DNA of 64,000 nt, taken from assembly GCA_947471745.1 (NCBI GenBank), contig CANJKZ010000264.1, forward strand, positions 1,185,501-1,249,500. The letters run 5' to 3'. Source of the stretch: Closterium sp. Naga37s-1. Its lineage: Eukaryota > Streptophyta > Zygnematophyceae > Desmidiales > Closteriaceae. Position 1 is the first letter of the stretch, and every line of letters begins with the position of its first letter. The notes under the pieces are model-generated. The model was not told the origin of the DNA. It saw nothing but the letters and a program-made list of their open reading frames with translations, and did not search any database. The position numbers were made by a program, and so were the translations under genes. Positions 32,666 to 44,639 of this stretch are shown piece by piece.

Positions 32666-33157
32666 CAGGCCCTCAGATATCAGGCTTTTTACACTGATTT
32701 GACTGATTTTCAGTCTTTTATTTTGTACCAGCACTGGTTTTTCAAGCTTTTTTTTTTTTTTTTCCAAAACTGATTTTTCAGCCTTCTATTCTTAGAGAAC
32801 ACTGATTTTCCATCCTTTTTTTCTTAGCAACACTGATGGATTAGCGTTGTAACGAACCTCGACACTGAAAGCGAAAACTACAAGTTGCCTATAGACTTCC
32901 CGGGAAATACGGTAGTAGGAATCCTAATTACCCGTGGTGTCAGCACCGCGTGTCGGTGACTACCTCACAACACATTCACGCTAACTTATGATGTGCTGGC
33001 GCGGTGTGTCACACCATTGGGCAGTTTCGGGGTTACCCATGAAGCTGCCCAATGGGGAGATGCTTTAGGGAATCGTGCTGGAAGACTGGCAGCCTTCCAG
33101 CACTGCAGCTTGCACCTGCGTCGCGATGCGACTTCGTCGTGGTGGCAAGAAGTGATG

Positions 33158-33291
33158 TGTTAGAATCTAGAACGAGAATGAGGGATTGAACAGAAAGTTG
33201 GGTACAAGTGCTAACCCTAATTGGGTTGTACCACTTATGGGCTACCCCACTAGAGCCTACACAATAATGTAAGCACTATATAAGTTTGACA
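33158..33291 (-). repeat. R5 3' LTR
   Basis: 134 bp, TGTTAGAATC...GTTTGACA on the plus strand; pairs with 43769-43899. Confidence 0.9.
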
Positions 33292-33501
33292 CACCCCCAT
33301 AGGCAAAGTGGGGGAGAACAAGTGGTTACAAGACCAGCCAAGAAAAGCAAAGCAAGCTCAGGGTGGATCACGAAGTCACCACACATTCCGAGCACAAGCA
33401 AAAGGCCACAAGGCCAGTTCACATGCAGAGTTATATAAAAGAAAACAAATTGTACAGTGATCATAACCTAACAAGTACAAGCATGCACATATATATATAG
33501 A

Positions 33502-34230
33502 TCACAGTACAAGCAAAGTCACACGCAGTGAGTGAGACAAAGTAGGCACAAGGCCTAAAACAGTACAGAAACGCTGATGATCACCAGACTGAAGTGACTT
33601 GGTAAATATTCCAGCAGTGTTGGCCCGAGTGGCCACGTAAGCAAGACGAAGTTGACCACGTTGCTGCAATTCTCGAGCAAGGAAGTAACGCAGAGCGATG
33701 TGCTTCGTTCTGTGCTCCTGACACAAGGCAATCATGGCCTTGTTGTCTACGTACAGAACTGGAGAAGAACGAGGCCGCTCTCCCTAGTCGGTCAGCAGGT
33801 AGGTGAGCCAGCGTAACTCCTGTGCACCCATGGCCCCTGCGTAGATCTCAGCCTCACAACTGGAACTGAGAACAGAAGACGAGCAGGTAGACCACCAAGA
33901 AACAGAGCCGGAGCCAAGGCTGAAAGTGTAACCCTGTGGCGACCGCTGCGTAGCCAAGTCGTAAACCCAAGAAGCGTCTGCGTGTCCAGTGAGGACAATT
34001 GGACCCTGTCCTCCAAGCATGAGCCCCATGCCCGACGTACTGCACAAGTAGTGCAACACCCTCTTAGCGGCCTCCCAATGCTCTGGTCGGTGTCTCCCGA
34101 TGCTCTGGTCGGTGTCTCCCGGGCGCAACGTAGCGTGCCAGGATGCTAAGAGGGTAGGCAAGGTCAGGTCGAGTGCAGGTCATCAGGTACATGAGGCAAC
34201 CCACAAGCTCTGGATACGGGCCACTCGGCT
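33502..34230 (-). pseudogene. R5 RT/RNase H remains
   Basis: Copia RNase H motifs (SSSCEAEIYAGAMGAQELRW, TKHIALRYFLARELQQRGQL) and the end of the RT. Fossil. Confidence 0.85.
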
Positions 34231-34235
34231 CTATG
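34231..34235. repeat. Target-site duplication of R6 (left)
   Basis: CTATG here and at 42406-42410. Confidence 0.9.
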
Positions 34236-34395
34236 TGTCAAACATATATGCTTAGTTATATCTAGGCTTAGTTCATGTGTTTACATTTGTCTAGGCTATA
34301 GTGGGTTTAGCCTTAGGGGGTACAGTTTTCTCTCGACATTCTACTTGTACCCCTCGTCACTTCCTAGTAAACCATTCTCACCTAAGATTCTAACA
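34236..34395 (+). repeat. R6 left LTR
   Basis: 160 bp, TGTCAAACAT...GATTCTAACA; about 99% identical to the right copy. Confidence 0.94.
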
Positions 34396-34439
34396 TGGTA
34401 TTAAGAGCAACTAAGTCTTAGGACCTAGTCTCAATGGGC

Positions 34440-35015
34440 CCACCACCTACTGCACTACCCGTACCTAGCTCGTCGACATTGTAGCCCGCGCCCGGCCCGT
34501 ACCTAGCCCGTCGCCCGGCCCGTACCTAGCTCGTCGCCTCGGCCCCGCTGGCCCCGTCGACTTTGTCGCCTGCGACCGGCCCGTACCTAGCTCGTCGCCA
34601 GGTCCGTACGTAGCCCGTCGCCTCGGCCCCGCTGGCCCCGCCGTCTTCGTAGCCCGCGCCCGGCCCGTACGTAGCCCGTCGCCCGGCCCGTACCTAGCTA
34701 GTCGCCTCGGCCCCGCTGGCCCCGTCGACCTTGTCGCCCGCGACCGGCCCGTACCTAGCTCATCGCCAGGCCCGTACGTAGCCCGTCGCCTCGGCCCCGC
34801 TGGCCCCGCCGTCTTCGTCGCCCGCGCCCGGCCTGTACCTAGCTTGTCGCCCGGCCCGTACCTAACTCATCGCCAGGCCCGTACGTAGCCCGTCGCCTCG
34901 GCCCCGCCGTCTTCGTCGCCCGCGCCAGGCCAGTACCTAGCCCGTCGCCCGGCCAGTACCTAGCCTGTCGCCCGGCCCGTACCTAACGCGTCGCCCGGCC
35001 CATACCTTATCAGGC
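34440..35015. repeat. R6 leader array 1
   Basis: Tandem ~20-25 bp units with the core CCCGTACCTAGCCCGTCGCC, interrupted by CCCCGCTGGCCCCG blocks. It lies right after the primer-binding site and has no coding potential. Confidence 0.88.
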
Positions 35016-35017
35016 CC

Positions 35018-36360
35018 CGTGGCCCCCCCAAGGCCCCTTGTTTGGCCCCTCGGCCCCCTAGGCCCCTCGGCCCCCCTAAGGCCCCTCGGCCCCCCACCTA
35101 AGGCCCCCCCGGCCCCTACGTTGGCCCCTCGGCCCCCTTGGCCCCCCGGCCCCTACTTTGGCCCCTCGGCCCCCCCAAGGCCCCTTATCAGGCCCCGCGG
35201 CCCCCCAAGGCCCCTTGTTTGGCCCCTCGGCCCCCTAGGCCCCTCGGCCCCCCTAAGGCCCCTCGGCCCCCCTAAGGCCCCCCTCAGGCCCCTTGTTTGG
35301 CCCCTCGGCCCCCTAGGCCCCTCGGCCCCCCTAAGGCCCCCCCGGCCCCTACGTTGGCCCCTCGGCCCCCTAGGCCCCCCCGGCCCCTACTTTGGCCCCT
35401 CGGCCCCCCAAGGCCCCTTATCAGGCCCCGCGGCCCCCCCCAAGGCCCCTTGTTTGGCCCCTCGGCCCCCTAGGCCCCTCGGCCCCCCTAAGGCCCCCTC
35501 GGCCCCTACGTTGGCCCCTCGGCCCCCTAGCCCCCCCCGGCCCCTACTTTGGCCCCTCGGCCCCCCAAGGCCCCTTATCAGGCCCCGCGGCCCCCCCCAA
35601 GGCCCCTTGTTTGGCCCCTCGGCCCCCTAGGCCCCTCGGCCCCCCCTAAGGCCCCTCGGCCCCCCTAAGGCCCCCCCCTCAGGCCCCTTGTTTGGCCCCT
35701 CGGCCCCCTAGGCCCCTCGGCCCCCCTAAGGCCCCTCGGCCCCCCTAAGGCCCCCCTCAGGCCCCTTGTTTGGCCCCTCGGCCCCCCTAGGCCCCTTGGC
35801 CCCCCTAAGGCCCCTCGGCCCCCCACCTAAGGCCCCCCCCGGCCCCTACGTTGGCCCCTCGGCCCCCTAGGCCCCCCGGCCCCTACTTTGGCCCCTCGGC
35901 CCCCCAAGGCCCCTAATCAGGCCCCGCGGCCCCCCAAGGCCCCTTGTTTGGCCCCTCGGCCCCCTAGGCCCCTCGGCCCCCCTAAGGCCCCTCGGCCCCC
36001 CTAAGGCCCCCTCAGGCCCCTTGTTTGGCCCCTCGGCCCCCTAGGCCCCTCGGCCCCCCTAAGGCCCCCCCGGCCCCTACGTTGGCCCCTCGGCCCCCTA
36101 GGCCCCCCCGGCCCCTACTTTGGCCCCTCGGCCCCCCAAGGCCCCTTATCAGGCCCCGCGGCCCCCCCAAGGCCCCTTGTTTGGCCCCTCGGCCTCCTAG
36201 GCCCCCCCGGCCCCTACTTTGGCCCCTCGGCCCCCTAGGCCCCCCCGGCCCTTGTTTGGCCCCTCGGCCCCCTAGGCCCCCCCCCCCCCCCGGCCCTTGT
36301 TTGGCCCCTCGGCCCCCTAGGCCCCTCGTCCCCCCTAGGCCCCGCGGCCCCCAGGCTCCT
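35018..36360. repeat. R6 leader array 2: C-rich GGCCCCTCGGCCCCC array
   Basis: About 1.3 kb of tandem, higher-order repeats built from GGCCCCT(C/A)GGCCCCCTA-like units, with a ~185-bp super-repeat (marker TTATCAGGCCCCGCGG). The sense strand is almost all C over G runs. It reads open in several frames only because it lacks A/T; it is not a gene. Confidence 0.92.
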
Positions 36361-36368
36361 CTGCCCCT

Positions 36369-37910
36369 ATGGCGTTGCTTCGGGTTCTCCCGTTCGACCC
36401 GGAGGGCAGACCTGTAGCATTTGACACGTGGCACGACGATCTGCAACTGTACCTACTGAGTGACAGTCGGGACAGTGTCTCGCTGTTTGACCTCGTGTCC
36501 GGTGCCGCTCCAGCCCCTCCCGCCACAGCTGACGTTTCGACTCGTTCCCAGTGGCTCTCTCGTGATGCTACTGCCCGCTTGGCCATTCGCAACCACCTGC
36601 CCGCAACAGAATGTGCTCACTTTGGCGAGCACAGGACAGCACAGGCCTTGTACGACGCTGTCGTTGCTCGCTACTCCTCCCCTGCCACTGCTGCTCTTGG
36701 CAGACTCCTACTGCCCTACCTTTTCCCTGAGCTGTCGGTTTTTGCCACAGTAGCGGACCTGGTTACCCACCTGCGCACTAGCGACGCCCGCTACCGCGCT
36801 GCCGTTCCTGCTGAGTTCCTTCCCACGAACCAGCCCCCCATGTTCATCACCCTCTACTTCATAGTCACTCGCCTCCCTGACTCCCTTCGCTCTGTCAGGG
36901 ACCACTTCCTCACCCTCGACCCCACTTCCCTCACTGTTGACCTCCTCGAGCAGCATCTCCTCGCAGCTGAGACTAGTGCAGTTGCTGTAGGTGCTGCTCG
37001 TGGCACCCCGCGCTCACCCTTCTTTGAGGGGTGCTCCCCCTCCCCCCTTTCCTCCTCCTTCGCCTCTGCTGCTGCTGCAGACGTCTCTGTTCCTGAGGAC
37101 GTCGGTGCTGCTTCGACTAGTACGAAGCGCCACAACAGCAAGGGCAAGGGTGGCCGGGGTAGTGGAGGAGGCAGCGGTGGTGGTGGAGGTGGCAGTAGGC
37201 GTGGCAGTGGGGGCAGCGGTAGAGGAGGCGGAGGCGGCGGAGGTGGAGGCTCTGGTGGCGGCGGTGGAGGCAGCGGAGGGGGTGGCGGCAGTGGAGGCGG
37301 TGGGACCAGTGGTAGTCGTTCTGGACCTCAGCGTGGCAGCCCTGGTGGCGGTCGGGGCCAGCAGCAGCAGCGTCGGAGCGAGACTCAGACGCCTCAGCAG
37401 CTCCATGAGTGGTTGGTTCGGCGTGGGGCGGGCGAGGGTAGTGAGACCTGCCCGTATGTCATTCGCACGGGTGCCCGTGCGGGCAGGACATGCGGGAGGT
37501 TTCACACTGAGCGCTGCTGCTTTGCTCGCCTTGACGACGCCTGGCGCACTGAGTTTGGTGATGACGTCGAGCGCCCTCGCTGGGCGGAGTTGCTTAGGTC
37601 GAGAGTTGCTATCTTTGACCTAGACTTTGATGTTATTATCTCTGCCATGTATACTTTGTCTTTTAGTGCTGAGGGTGACTGTTATTGGTGTGTGCCGCCT
37701 GACCCAGGTATAGCCGCTGCTGCTCTAGGTGCTAGCGTGTCTGGTACTCCCCCTGGTACTGCGCCTGCTGAGGCCCTGCACACCTTCACGTTAGACTCCG
37801 GCGCCTCGCGCTGTTTCTTTCGTGACAGCACCACTCTCACTCCTCTTCCTGCACCTGTTCCGGTCCGACTGGCTGATCCCTCTGGGGGCCCGGTCGTTGC
37901 CAGTTCCTCC
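36369..37910 (+). pseudogene. R6 gag and protease part
   Basis: Copia gag starting [19 protein letters not shown] at 36369, a Gly/Ser-rich stretch at about 37150-37320 and a protease motif FTLDSGASRCFF near 37785. This is a retroelement product and is treated as a fossil part. Confidence 0.92.
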
Positions 37911-38179
37911 ACTGTCCTCCCGTGTCCGGCGGTTCCGTCCGGCTCTCTGTCAGGTCTTCACCTCCCCTCGTTCTCTACGAACTTGGTGAGTACCGCTGCC
38001 CTCCAGGATGCGATGGTCACTACCACCACTCCTGGGGGTCAGCGTGTGTCGATCTGCACGTCCACGCGGACGGGGCGTCACCTGGCTACGTTCACTCATC
38101 GGCCAGGGTCGAGTCTGTACACACTGGCTACCGAGCCTCCTCAGGTCGCTGCGTCTGCTCAGGTGTCCGCGTCAGGTCA

Positions 38180-41100
38180 GGTAGCCGCCTCTTGCTCGTG
38201 TCGCCTCCTGTCGCACCAGACTCTTCCTTGGCACCACCGTCTGGGTCACCCCTCCCTGCCACGCCTTCGTGGCATGCACTCCCGTCTCTTGTCTCTGGTC
38301 TCCCCAGGTCTCTGCCTCCCCTGCCGCCCTCACCTGCCCCACCCTGTCTTCCTTGCGTCGAGGGACGGCAGCGCGCCGCTCCTCACTCCTCCTCGTTTCC
38401 CCCGACGATTGCTCCACTGCAGACCCTCCACATGGACGTGTGGGGCCCAGCCCGCGTCAGTGGACAGGGCCGCGAGCGTTACTTTCTGCTGGTAGTTGAC
38501 GACTACACGCGATACACCACAGTCTTCCCCTTGCGCAGCAAGGGTGAAGTCTCTGCTGTCTTGATCCCTTGGATCCGCACAGTCCGTCTCCAGCTGCGTG
38601 CGCGTTTCGGCCAGGACCTTCCTGTCCTGCGTCTGCACTCTAATAGAGGTGGTGAGTTCTCCTCCGACCTCTTGCGGGACTTTTGTCGTGGGGAGGGCAT
38701 CTCCCAGTCGTTCACGCTTCCGGACTCCCCTCAGCAAAATGGGATTGCTGAGCGCCGCATTGGCTTAGTCATGGAGGTCGCTCGTACCTCCATGATTCAT
38801 GCGGCAGCTCCCCATTTTCTGTGGCCGTTTGCGGTCCGGTACGCTGCGCATCAGCTCAACCTTTGGCCCCGTGTCTCCTTGCCGGAGACCTCGCCCACAC
38901 TGCGTTGGACGGGGAAGGTTGGCGATGCGTCGGTGTTCCGGGTCTGGGGTTCTCGTGCCTTTGTTCGCGATACGTCCGCGGACAAGCTCTCCGCCCGCGC
39001 TATTCCCTGCGTCTTCCTTGGCTTTGTCCCTGATGCGCCTGGTTGGCAGTTTTACCACCCCACCTCGCGCCGTGTCCTCCCTTCTCAGGACGTCACGTTC
39101 GACGAGTCGGATCCCTTCTACCATCTCTTCCCCTACCGCTCTGCCCCTTCCCCGCCCCCGCCGCTCTTCCTTGCTCCCGGTCCGCCTCCGGTAGACCCCC
39201 TCCCGCCCCAGGGTCCTGCTCCCTCTGGAGTGTCTCAGGTAGACCCTCTCCCTGGTACTGCGCCTGTTCAGGTAGCTGTCGTCTCAGGTGCTGCTCCAGG
39301 TGCTGCGTCTGGGGGTGCTGCGTCTGGGGGTGCGGAGCCGGGGGGTGCGGGGTCTGAGGGTGCTGGGTCTGGGGGTGCTGAGCCTGAGGGTGTTGAGCTT
39401 GAGGGTGCTGAGTCGGAGGGTGCGGAGTCTGGGGGTGCTGAGCCTCGAGGTGCTGCTTCGTCTGGAGGTCCTGCTGGTGCTTCACCGCGACTGTCCTCGC
39501 AGCAGCTGCGTGAGTGGCTTGTTCAGCGCGCACACCGTCGGAGTGGGGCTCCCGGAGCTAGTGAGCCTGGAGGCGCTGGAGCTGGAGGTGCTGCTGTTAC
39601 TACTGGAGTTGGAGACCCTACGGAGCCTGGAGCAGCTGGCGCTGGAGGCGCTGGAGCTGGAGTAGCTGGAGTTGGAGGCCCTGGCGCAGGAGGCGCTGGA
39701 GCTGCAGGAGCTGGAGCTGTTGACCCTGGTCCTGGAGGTGCTGGAGGCACCGAGCGGACGCGCCCGTACTTCGTTCCCCTGCTTCAGCAGGTTCTTGGTG
39801 TCCCGTCTTCTACTAGTCTTCCTCCTCCCTTCGTCTGTCCACCGCCTGACCAGTCGCAGCCGCCGTTACAGCCAGCCTCCCCACTGCCTGTTCCCTCTCC
39901 TTACACTGAGCAGTCCGGAGGTCTTACAGAGCGTCGTGAGCCTGCGTCTCGTCCTGTCTCACCTGTTCGCACTGCTCGTCGCGCTCCTCGCTCGCGTCCT
40001 CCCCCTGTCCCAGGCACGCACACCATGGCACTCCGTCCTTCCTCTGTTCCACTACGTGTTCCCCTGCCTGCTCCTCCTGAGTCCTCTCTTCCTGAGGTCC
40101 CTGACCCTGAGTCTGACCGAGCGCGTGCTGCCAGTCCCACTGTCGCTCGTCTCCTTGCCACTGCTGTCACTGACCCGTCCTTTGAGTCTGCTGCTGCTTC
40201 TGCTCTCGTTGCTGAGCTACTTGAGTTTGCTGCTGCCTGCCGTCTCGACTACGCCTCTGCTCTAGTTGCTGAGTCTGTGCCTGCCAGTCCTCCGTCCGTC
40301 GGGGGTGAGTGTGCTCTTGGCACGGACGTCCTTGAGGACAGGCAGGAGGACTTTGAGTGTCTTGCAGCTGCTGTACCTCATTTCGCCTCCTTGCTGCTTG
40401 CCCCTGAGGGAGACCCAGATGCTCCTGACATCCCGGCCCCGCGCTCTTACGCAGAGGCGATTACGGGTCCTTACTCCTCTCAGTGGCAGGCAGCTATGGA
40501 TGCCGAGATGGCATCCTGGAAGTCCACAGGCACTTACGTCGACGAGGTTCCCCCACCTGGGGTGAACATAGTCGATGGCATGTGGATCTTCAGGGTGAAG
40601 CGGCCGCCGGGTTCTCCGCCTGCCTTCAAGGCGCGTTACGTTGCTCGAGGCTTCAGTCAGCGACAGGGAGTTGACTACTTCCAGACCTTCTCCCCCACAC
40701 CGAAGATGACAACTCTTCGGGTGTTGCTGCACGTAGCTGCTCAGCGTGACTACGAGTTACACTCCCTGGACTTAAGTACTGCCTTCCTGCAGGGCAGCCT
40801 GCACGAGGAGATCTGGCTGCGCCGACCACCTGGTTTCACTGGGTCGTTTCCTACAGGTACCCAGTGGAGCCTCCGCCGGCCAGTCTACGGTCTCCGCCAG
40901 GCGCCTCGCGAGTGGCACGACACACTCAGGACTACACTTGCGGCTCTTGGGTTTGTTCCTTCTACAGCAGACCCGTCGCTGTTTCTACGCACCGACACCT
41001 CGCTGCCGCCCTTCTACGTCCTAGTGTACGTCGACGACCTCGTCTTTGCCACGGCTGACACTGAGGCACTGACCCTAGTGAAGTCCGAGCTGCAGAAGAG

Positions 41101-42010
41101 ACATACCTGCACTGCCCTGGGTGAACTGCGCAGCTATCTTGGCCTGCAGATCACCCGGGACAGAGCACGGCGCACCATCACACTGAATCAGTCACACATG
41201 GTGCACCAGGTCCTTCAGCGCTTCGGCTTCCAGTACTCCTCGCCACAGCTCACTCCTCTGTCTACCAGCCACTCGCTCTCAGCTCCACCTTCGGACGAGT
41301 CCGTAGAGCCGAGTGGTCCGTACCCAGAGCTTGTGGGTTGCCTCATGTACCTGATGACTTGCACACGACCTGACCTCGCGTACCCTCTCAGCCTTCTGGC
41401 TCGCTACGTGGCTCCAGGTAGGCACCGAAAGGTGCACTGGGATGCTGCGAAGAGGGTACTGCGTTACCTGTGCAGTACGTCGGGCATGGGGCTTGTGCTT
41501 GGAGGACGGGGTCCTGTTGTCCTCACTGGTCACGCAGACGCCTCCTGGGTTGACGACTCAGCTACGCAGCGGTCGTCACAGGGTTACACCTTCAGCCTTG
41601 GGTCCGGCTCGTTTTCTTGGCGGTCTACCCGCTCGTCTTCTGTTCTCAGCTCCAGCTGTGAGGCTGAGATCTACGCCGGAGCCATGGCTGCTCAGGAGCT
41701 ACGCTGGCTCACCTACTTGCTGACCGACTTGGGAGAGCAGCCTCGTTCGCCTCCAGTCCTGTACGTAGACAACAAGGCCATGATAGCCTTGTGTCAGGAG
41801 CACAGACTGGAGCACAGAACGAAGCACATGGCTCTGCGATACTTCCTTGCTCGAGAGTTGCAGCAGCGTGGTCGGCTTCGTCTAGCGTACGTGGCCACTC
41901 GGGCCAACACTGCTGATGTCTTCACCAAGGCACTTCCGCCTGGTGACCATCAGCGCTTTGTTACTGTGTTAGGCCTTGTGCCTACTTTGCCTCACTTACT
42001 TACTGCCTGA
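38180..42010 (+). pseudogene. R6 pol part: integrase, RT, RNase H
   Basis: Integrase motifs MDVWGPARVSG, LVVDDYTRYTT, GGEFSSDL and NGIAERRIGLVMEV are followed by an integrase tail. A Gly/Ala-rich linker of tandem units runs from about 39270 to 39760. The RT (AEAITGPYSSQWQAAMDAEM, YVDDLVFATAD) and RNase H (SSSCEAEIYAGAMAAQELRW, FLARELQQRGRL) end at 42010. Confidence 0.93.
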
Positions 42011-42245
42011 CTCTGTCTGTACTGTGATCTATCTATATACCTGCATGCTTGCACTTGTTAGGGTATGATCACTGTATTGTTTGTTCTCTGTATATAACTC
42101 TACATGTGAACTGGCCTTGTGGCCCTTTACTTGTGCTCGGACTGTGTGGTGACTTTGTGATCCACCCTGAGCTTGCTTTGCTTTTCTTGACTGGTCTTGT
42201 GACCGTTACTTGTTCTGGCTATCCCCCACTTCGCCTATGGGGGTG

Positions 42246-42405
42246 TGTCAAACATATATGCTTAGTTATATCTAGGCTTAGTTCATGTGTTTACATTTGT
42301 CTAGGCTATAGTGGGTTTAGCCTTAAGGGGTACAGTTTTCTCTCGACATTCTACTTATACCCCTCGTCACTTCCTAGTAAACCATTCTCACCTAAGATTC
42401 TAACA
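42246..42405 (+). repeat. R6 right LTR
   Basis: 160 bp; followed by the CTATG duplication. Confidence 0.94.
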
Positions 42406-42621
42406 CTATGGACTCGTCCGAAGGTGGAGCTGAGAGCGAGTGACCGGTAGGCAGAGGAATGGACTGTGGCGAGGAGTACCGGAAGCCGAAGTGCTGAAGG
42501 ACCTGGATGCACCAGACATCTCGACCCCGCGCTCTTACGCAGAGGCGATTACGGGTCCCTACTCCTCCCAGTGGCACACAGCCATGGACGCAGAGATGGC
42601 ATCCTGGAAGTCCACAGGCAC

Positions 42622-43206
42622 CTACGTCGACGCAATTTCCCCTTCCAGTGCGAGAAAGTGGTCCGTGACAGTGCGAAGAGAGTCAGGGAGGTGGGTGACT
42701 ATGAAGTAGAGAGTGATGTACATTGGGGGCGGGTTCCTGTCAAGGAACTCTGCTGAGAGGGCAGCGCGGTAGCGAGTATCGCTAGTGCGAAGGTGGGTAA
42801 CGAGGTCCTCTACCGTGGCAAAGGCGGACAGCTCGGGAAACAGGTAGGGAAGTAGAAGACGGCCTAGAGGAGCAGTGGCAGGGGAGGAGTAATGGGCGAC
42901 TACAGCTTCGTACAGTGCTTTAGCAGTCTTGTGCTGTCCGAAGTGAGCGCGTTCGGCTAACGGAAGGTGGTTGCAAACGGCTAAGCGAGCAACAGCATCA
43001 CGGGTAAGCCACTGTGAGCGAGTCGCACTGTCAGCTGTGGCGGGAGGGGCCAGAGAGGCGAGAGAGGCTCCAGACGTGTGGTCAAACAACGAAACGCTGT
43101 CTCTAGAATCTCTCAGCAGGTACAGCTGTAAGTCGTCGAGCCACGTATCGAACTGGATCGGACGGCCCTCATGATCGAAGGTGAGTACACTGAGAGAAGC
43201 CATAGC
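42622..43206 (-). pseudogene. R5 gag remains
   Basis: Gag N-terminal region (MASLSVLTFDHEGRPIQFD, then ATVEDLVTHLRTSDTRYRAA), clearly related to R4 and R6 gag. Fossil. Confidence 0.87.
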
Positions 43207-43209
43207 GGG

Positions 43210-43700
43210 CAGGGCAGGGTGGCGCGCGACCAGCAGAGCAGTGCACAGAGCAAGGCAGGGCGGCGCACGGCTAGGGCGGCCAGCGGGGCGGCGCACAGCA
43301 GGGGCGGCTGCAGGGGCAGGCAGTAGCCGGGCGGCAAGGGCGGCGAGCGGGCCGCAAGGGCGGCGAGCGGGCCGAAGAGCGGCGAGCAGGCCGCAGGCGG
43401 GCGGCAAGCGGGCTGCAGAGGCAGCGCGCGGGCCGCAAGGCCGGCGAGCGGGCTTCTAAGGGCGGCGAGCGGGCTGCTAAGGGCGGCGAGCGGGCCGCAA
43501 GGCCGGCGAGCGGGCCGAAGGGCGGCGCGCGGGCCGCAAGCGGGCGGCGAGCGGGTGGCAATGGCGGCGAGCGGGCGGCAGGGGCGGCGCGCTGGCTGCA
43601 GGGGCGGCTCGCGGGCTGCTAAGGGCGGCGCGACGGGCTGCTAGGGGCGGCACAGCGACTAGCAGGGCGGCGGGCCGTTAGGGCAGGGCTGCAGGGCAGC
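43210..43700. repeat. GC-rich tandem leader of R5
   Basis: GCGGCGAGCGGGC-type units between the 5' LTR and gag; the unit sequence differs from those of R2, R3, R4 and R6. Confidence 0.85.
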
Positions 43701-43768
43701 TAGTGGGGCAGCTATGTGGTGGGCCCTAAAAGAAATTCGGTCCTAGGGAATGACCTGCTCTGAAACCA

Positions 43769-43899
43769 TGTTAGAATCTAGAACGAGAATGATGGATTGA
43801 ACAGAATGTTTGGTACAAGTACAAACCCTAATTGGGTTGTACCCCTTATGGGCTACCCCACTAGAGCCTACACAATGTAAGCACTATATAAGTTTGACA
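43769..43899 (-). repeat. R5 5' LTR
   Basis: 131 bp; pairs with 33158-33291. Confidence 0.9.
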
Positions 43900-44127
43900 T
43901 GATGCTCCCATAGTGACTCTGAATGCATGGGACGCCGCCCAAGCAACATCACTGCCATCCAGGAGTCGTTTCTGCTTCGTCCTCTTCATCAGAATGGGGT
44001 TTCAATCCCTTGCGCGTGTACCAAGAGGCAGCCAGCCGTGTGTATTCGCCTATGCTGCTGGTTTCTCTCGTTGCTTGTTTCTGCCACTTTCACTCTAGCT
44101 TAGATGTAGCTGGTCTAGATACTGACT

Positions 44128-44568
44128 ATGCCAGGCCCCGATGAGGCGAGCGTTACTGATGCCCAAGGGAGCAATGGTGCGCATCGTCAAGCGCCAGTGG
44201 ATAGATCTAACGAAGTTACCGGCATCGGTCTGCTTTTTTCGAGCCTCGCCCAAGTAGACACCCATGAACCGCCTGCAGATGTCGCGTCGCCTGCCAAGAT
44301 CCCTTACGAACCGATTGATCCAGATGGGTGGGCTGATTGCCTTTCAATGCCTGATTTTGAGCAAGAACGTGAGGCGCCCCCTGTGGCAGAATCTACGCCA
44401 ACAACCCTGCCGAATAAGAATGGGCGTTACAAGCAGTTACCGCTCCCGTTTCGCTCCAATGCCTCTGTCGACGGACCATCCGCGCCGTCTCCAACCGACG
44501 TGCCTTCGTCGCCCGCCACTACTGGCGTGCAGCAATCGCCTTTCGAAGTTGGGCCGTCGAAGGATTAG
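44128..44568 (+). CDS. Hypothetical 146-residue frame inside T2
   Basis: This open frame in the unique part of T2 encodes an acidic N-terminal half and a Pro/Ser/Thr-rich C-terminal half (for example IPYEPIDPDGWADCLSMPDF, then GRYKQLPLPFRSN). Base composition differs from the AT-rich subterminal repeats around it. I recognise no domain. It could be a fragment of transposase, a captured piece of a host gene, or chance. No intron or promoter evidence was found. Confidence 0.3.
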   Translation: MPGPDEASVTDAQGSNGAHRQAPVDRSNEVTGIGLLFSSLAQVDTHEPPADVASPAKIPYEPIDPDGWADCLSMPDFEQEREAPPVAESTPTTLPNKNGRYKQLPLPFRSNASVDGPSAPSPTDVPSSPATTGVQQSPFEVGPSKD

Positions 44569-44639
44569 TGACTCTGATTCTGATTATTGAACTCTATCGA
44601 TGCTGCATGCAAGCACGATGTGCTAAACTTTAAATCCTT

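Larger units (their letters stand above)
34236..42405 (+). mobile_element. R6: young, nearly whole copia element inside R5
   Basis: Two 160-bp LTRs (34236-34395 and 42246-42405) differ at about two positions. A TGGTATTAAGAGC primer-binding site, a 1.9-kb GC-rich tandem leader, gag with a Gly-rich C-terminal part, protease, integrase, an Ala/Gly linker, RT and RNase H follow in normal copia order. A GGGGGTG tract precedes the right LTR. It looks almost whole, with about one break, and is among the youngest insertions in the window. Confidence 0.94.
33158..43899 (-). mobile_element. R5: minus-strand copia element inside T2, host of R6
   Basis: LTRs are 33158-33291 (3') and 43769-43899 (5'), about 95% identical, bracketed by TGATG at 33153-33157 and 43900-43904. 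Parts recognised: a GC-rich leader (about 43210-43700), gag (start near 43203) and RT/RNase H remains on the left. It is a mosaic and badly broken, with several breaks. It is the oldest copia element here by LTR divergence. Confidence 0.88.

Noticed and set aside
35019-36446. Pro/Leu-rich frames in the R6 leader
   Set aside because: They are repeat-derived, lack a domain and occur on both strands.
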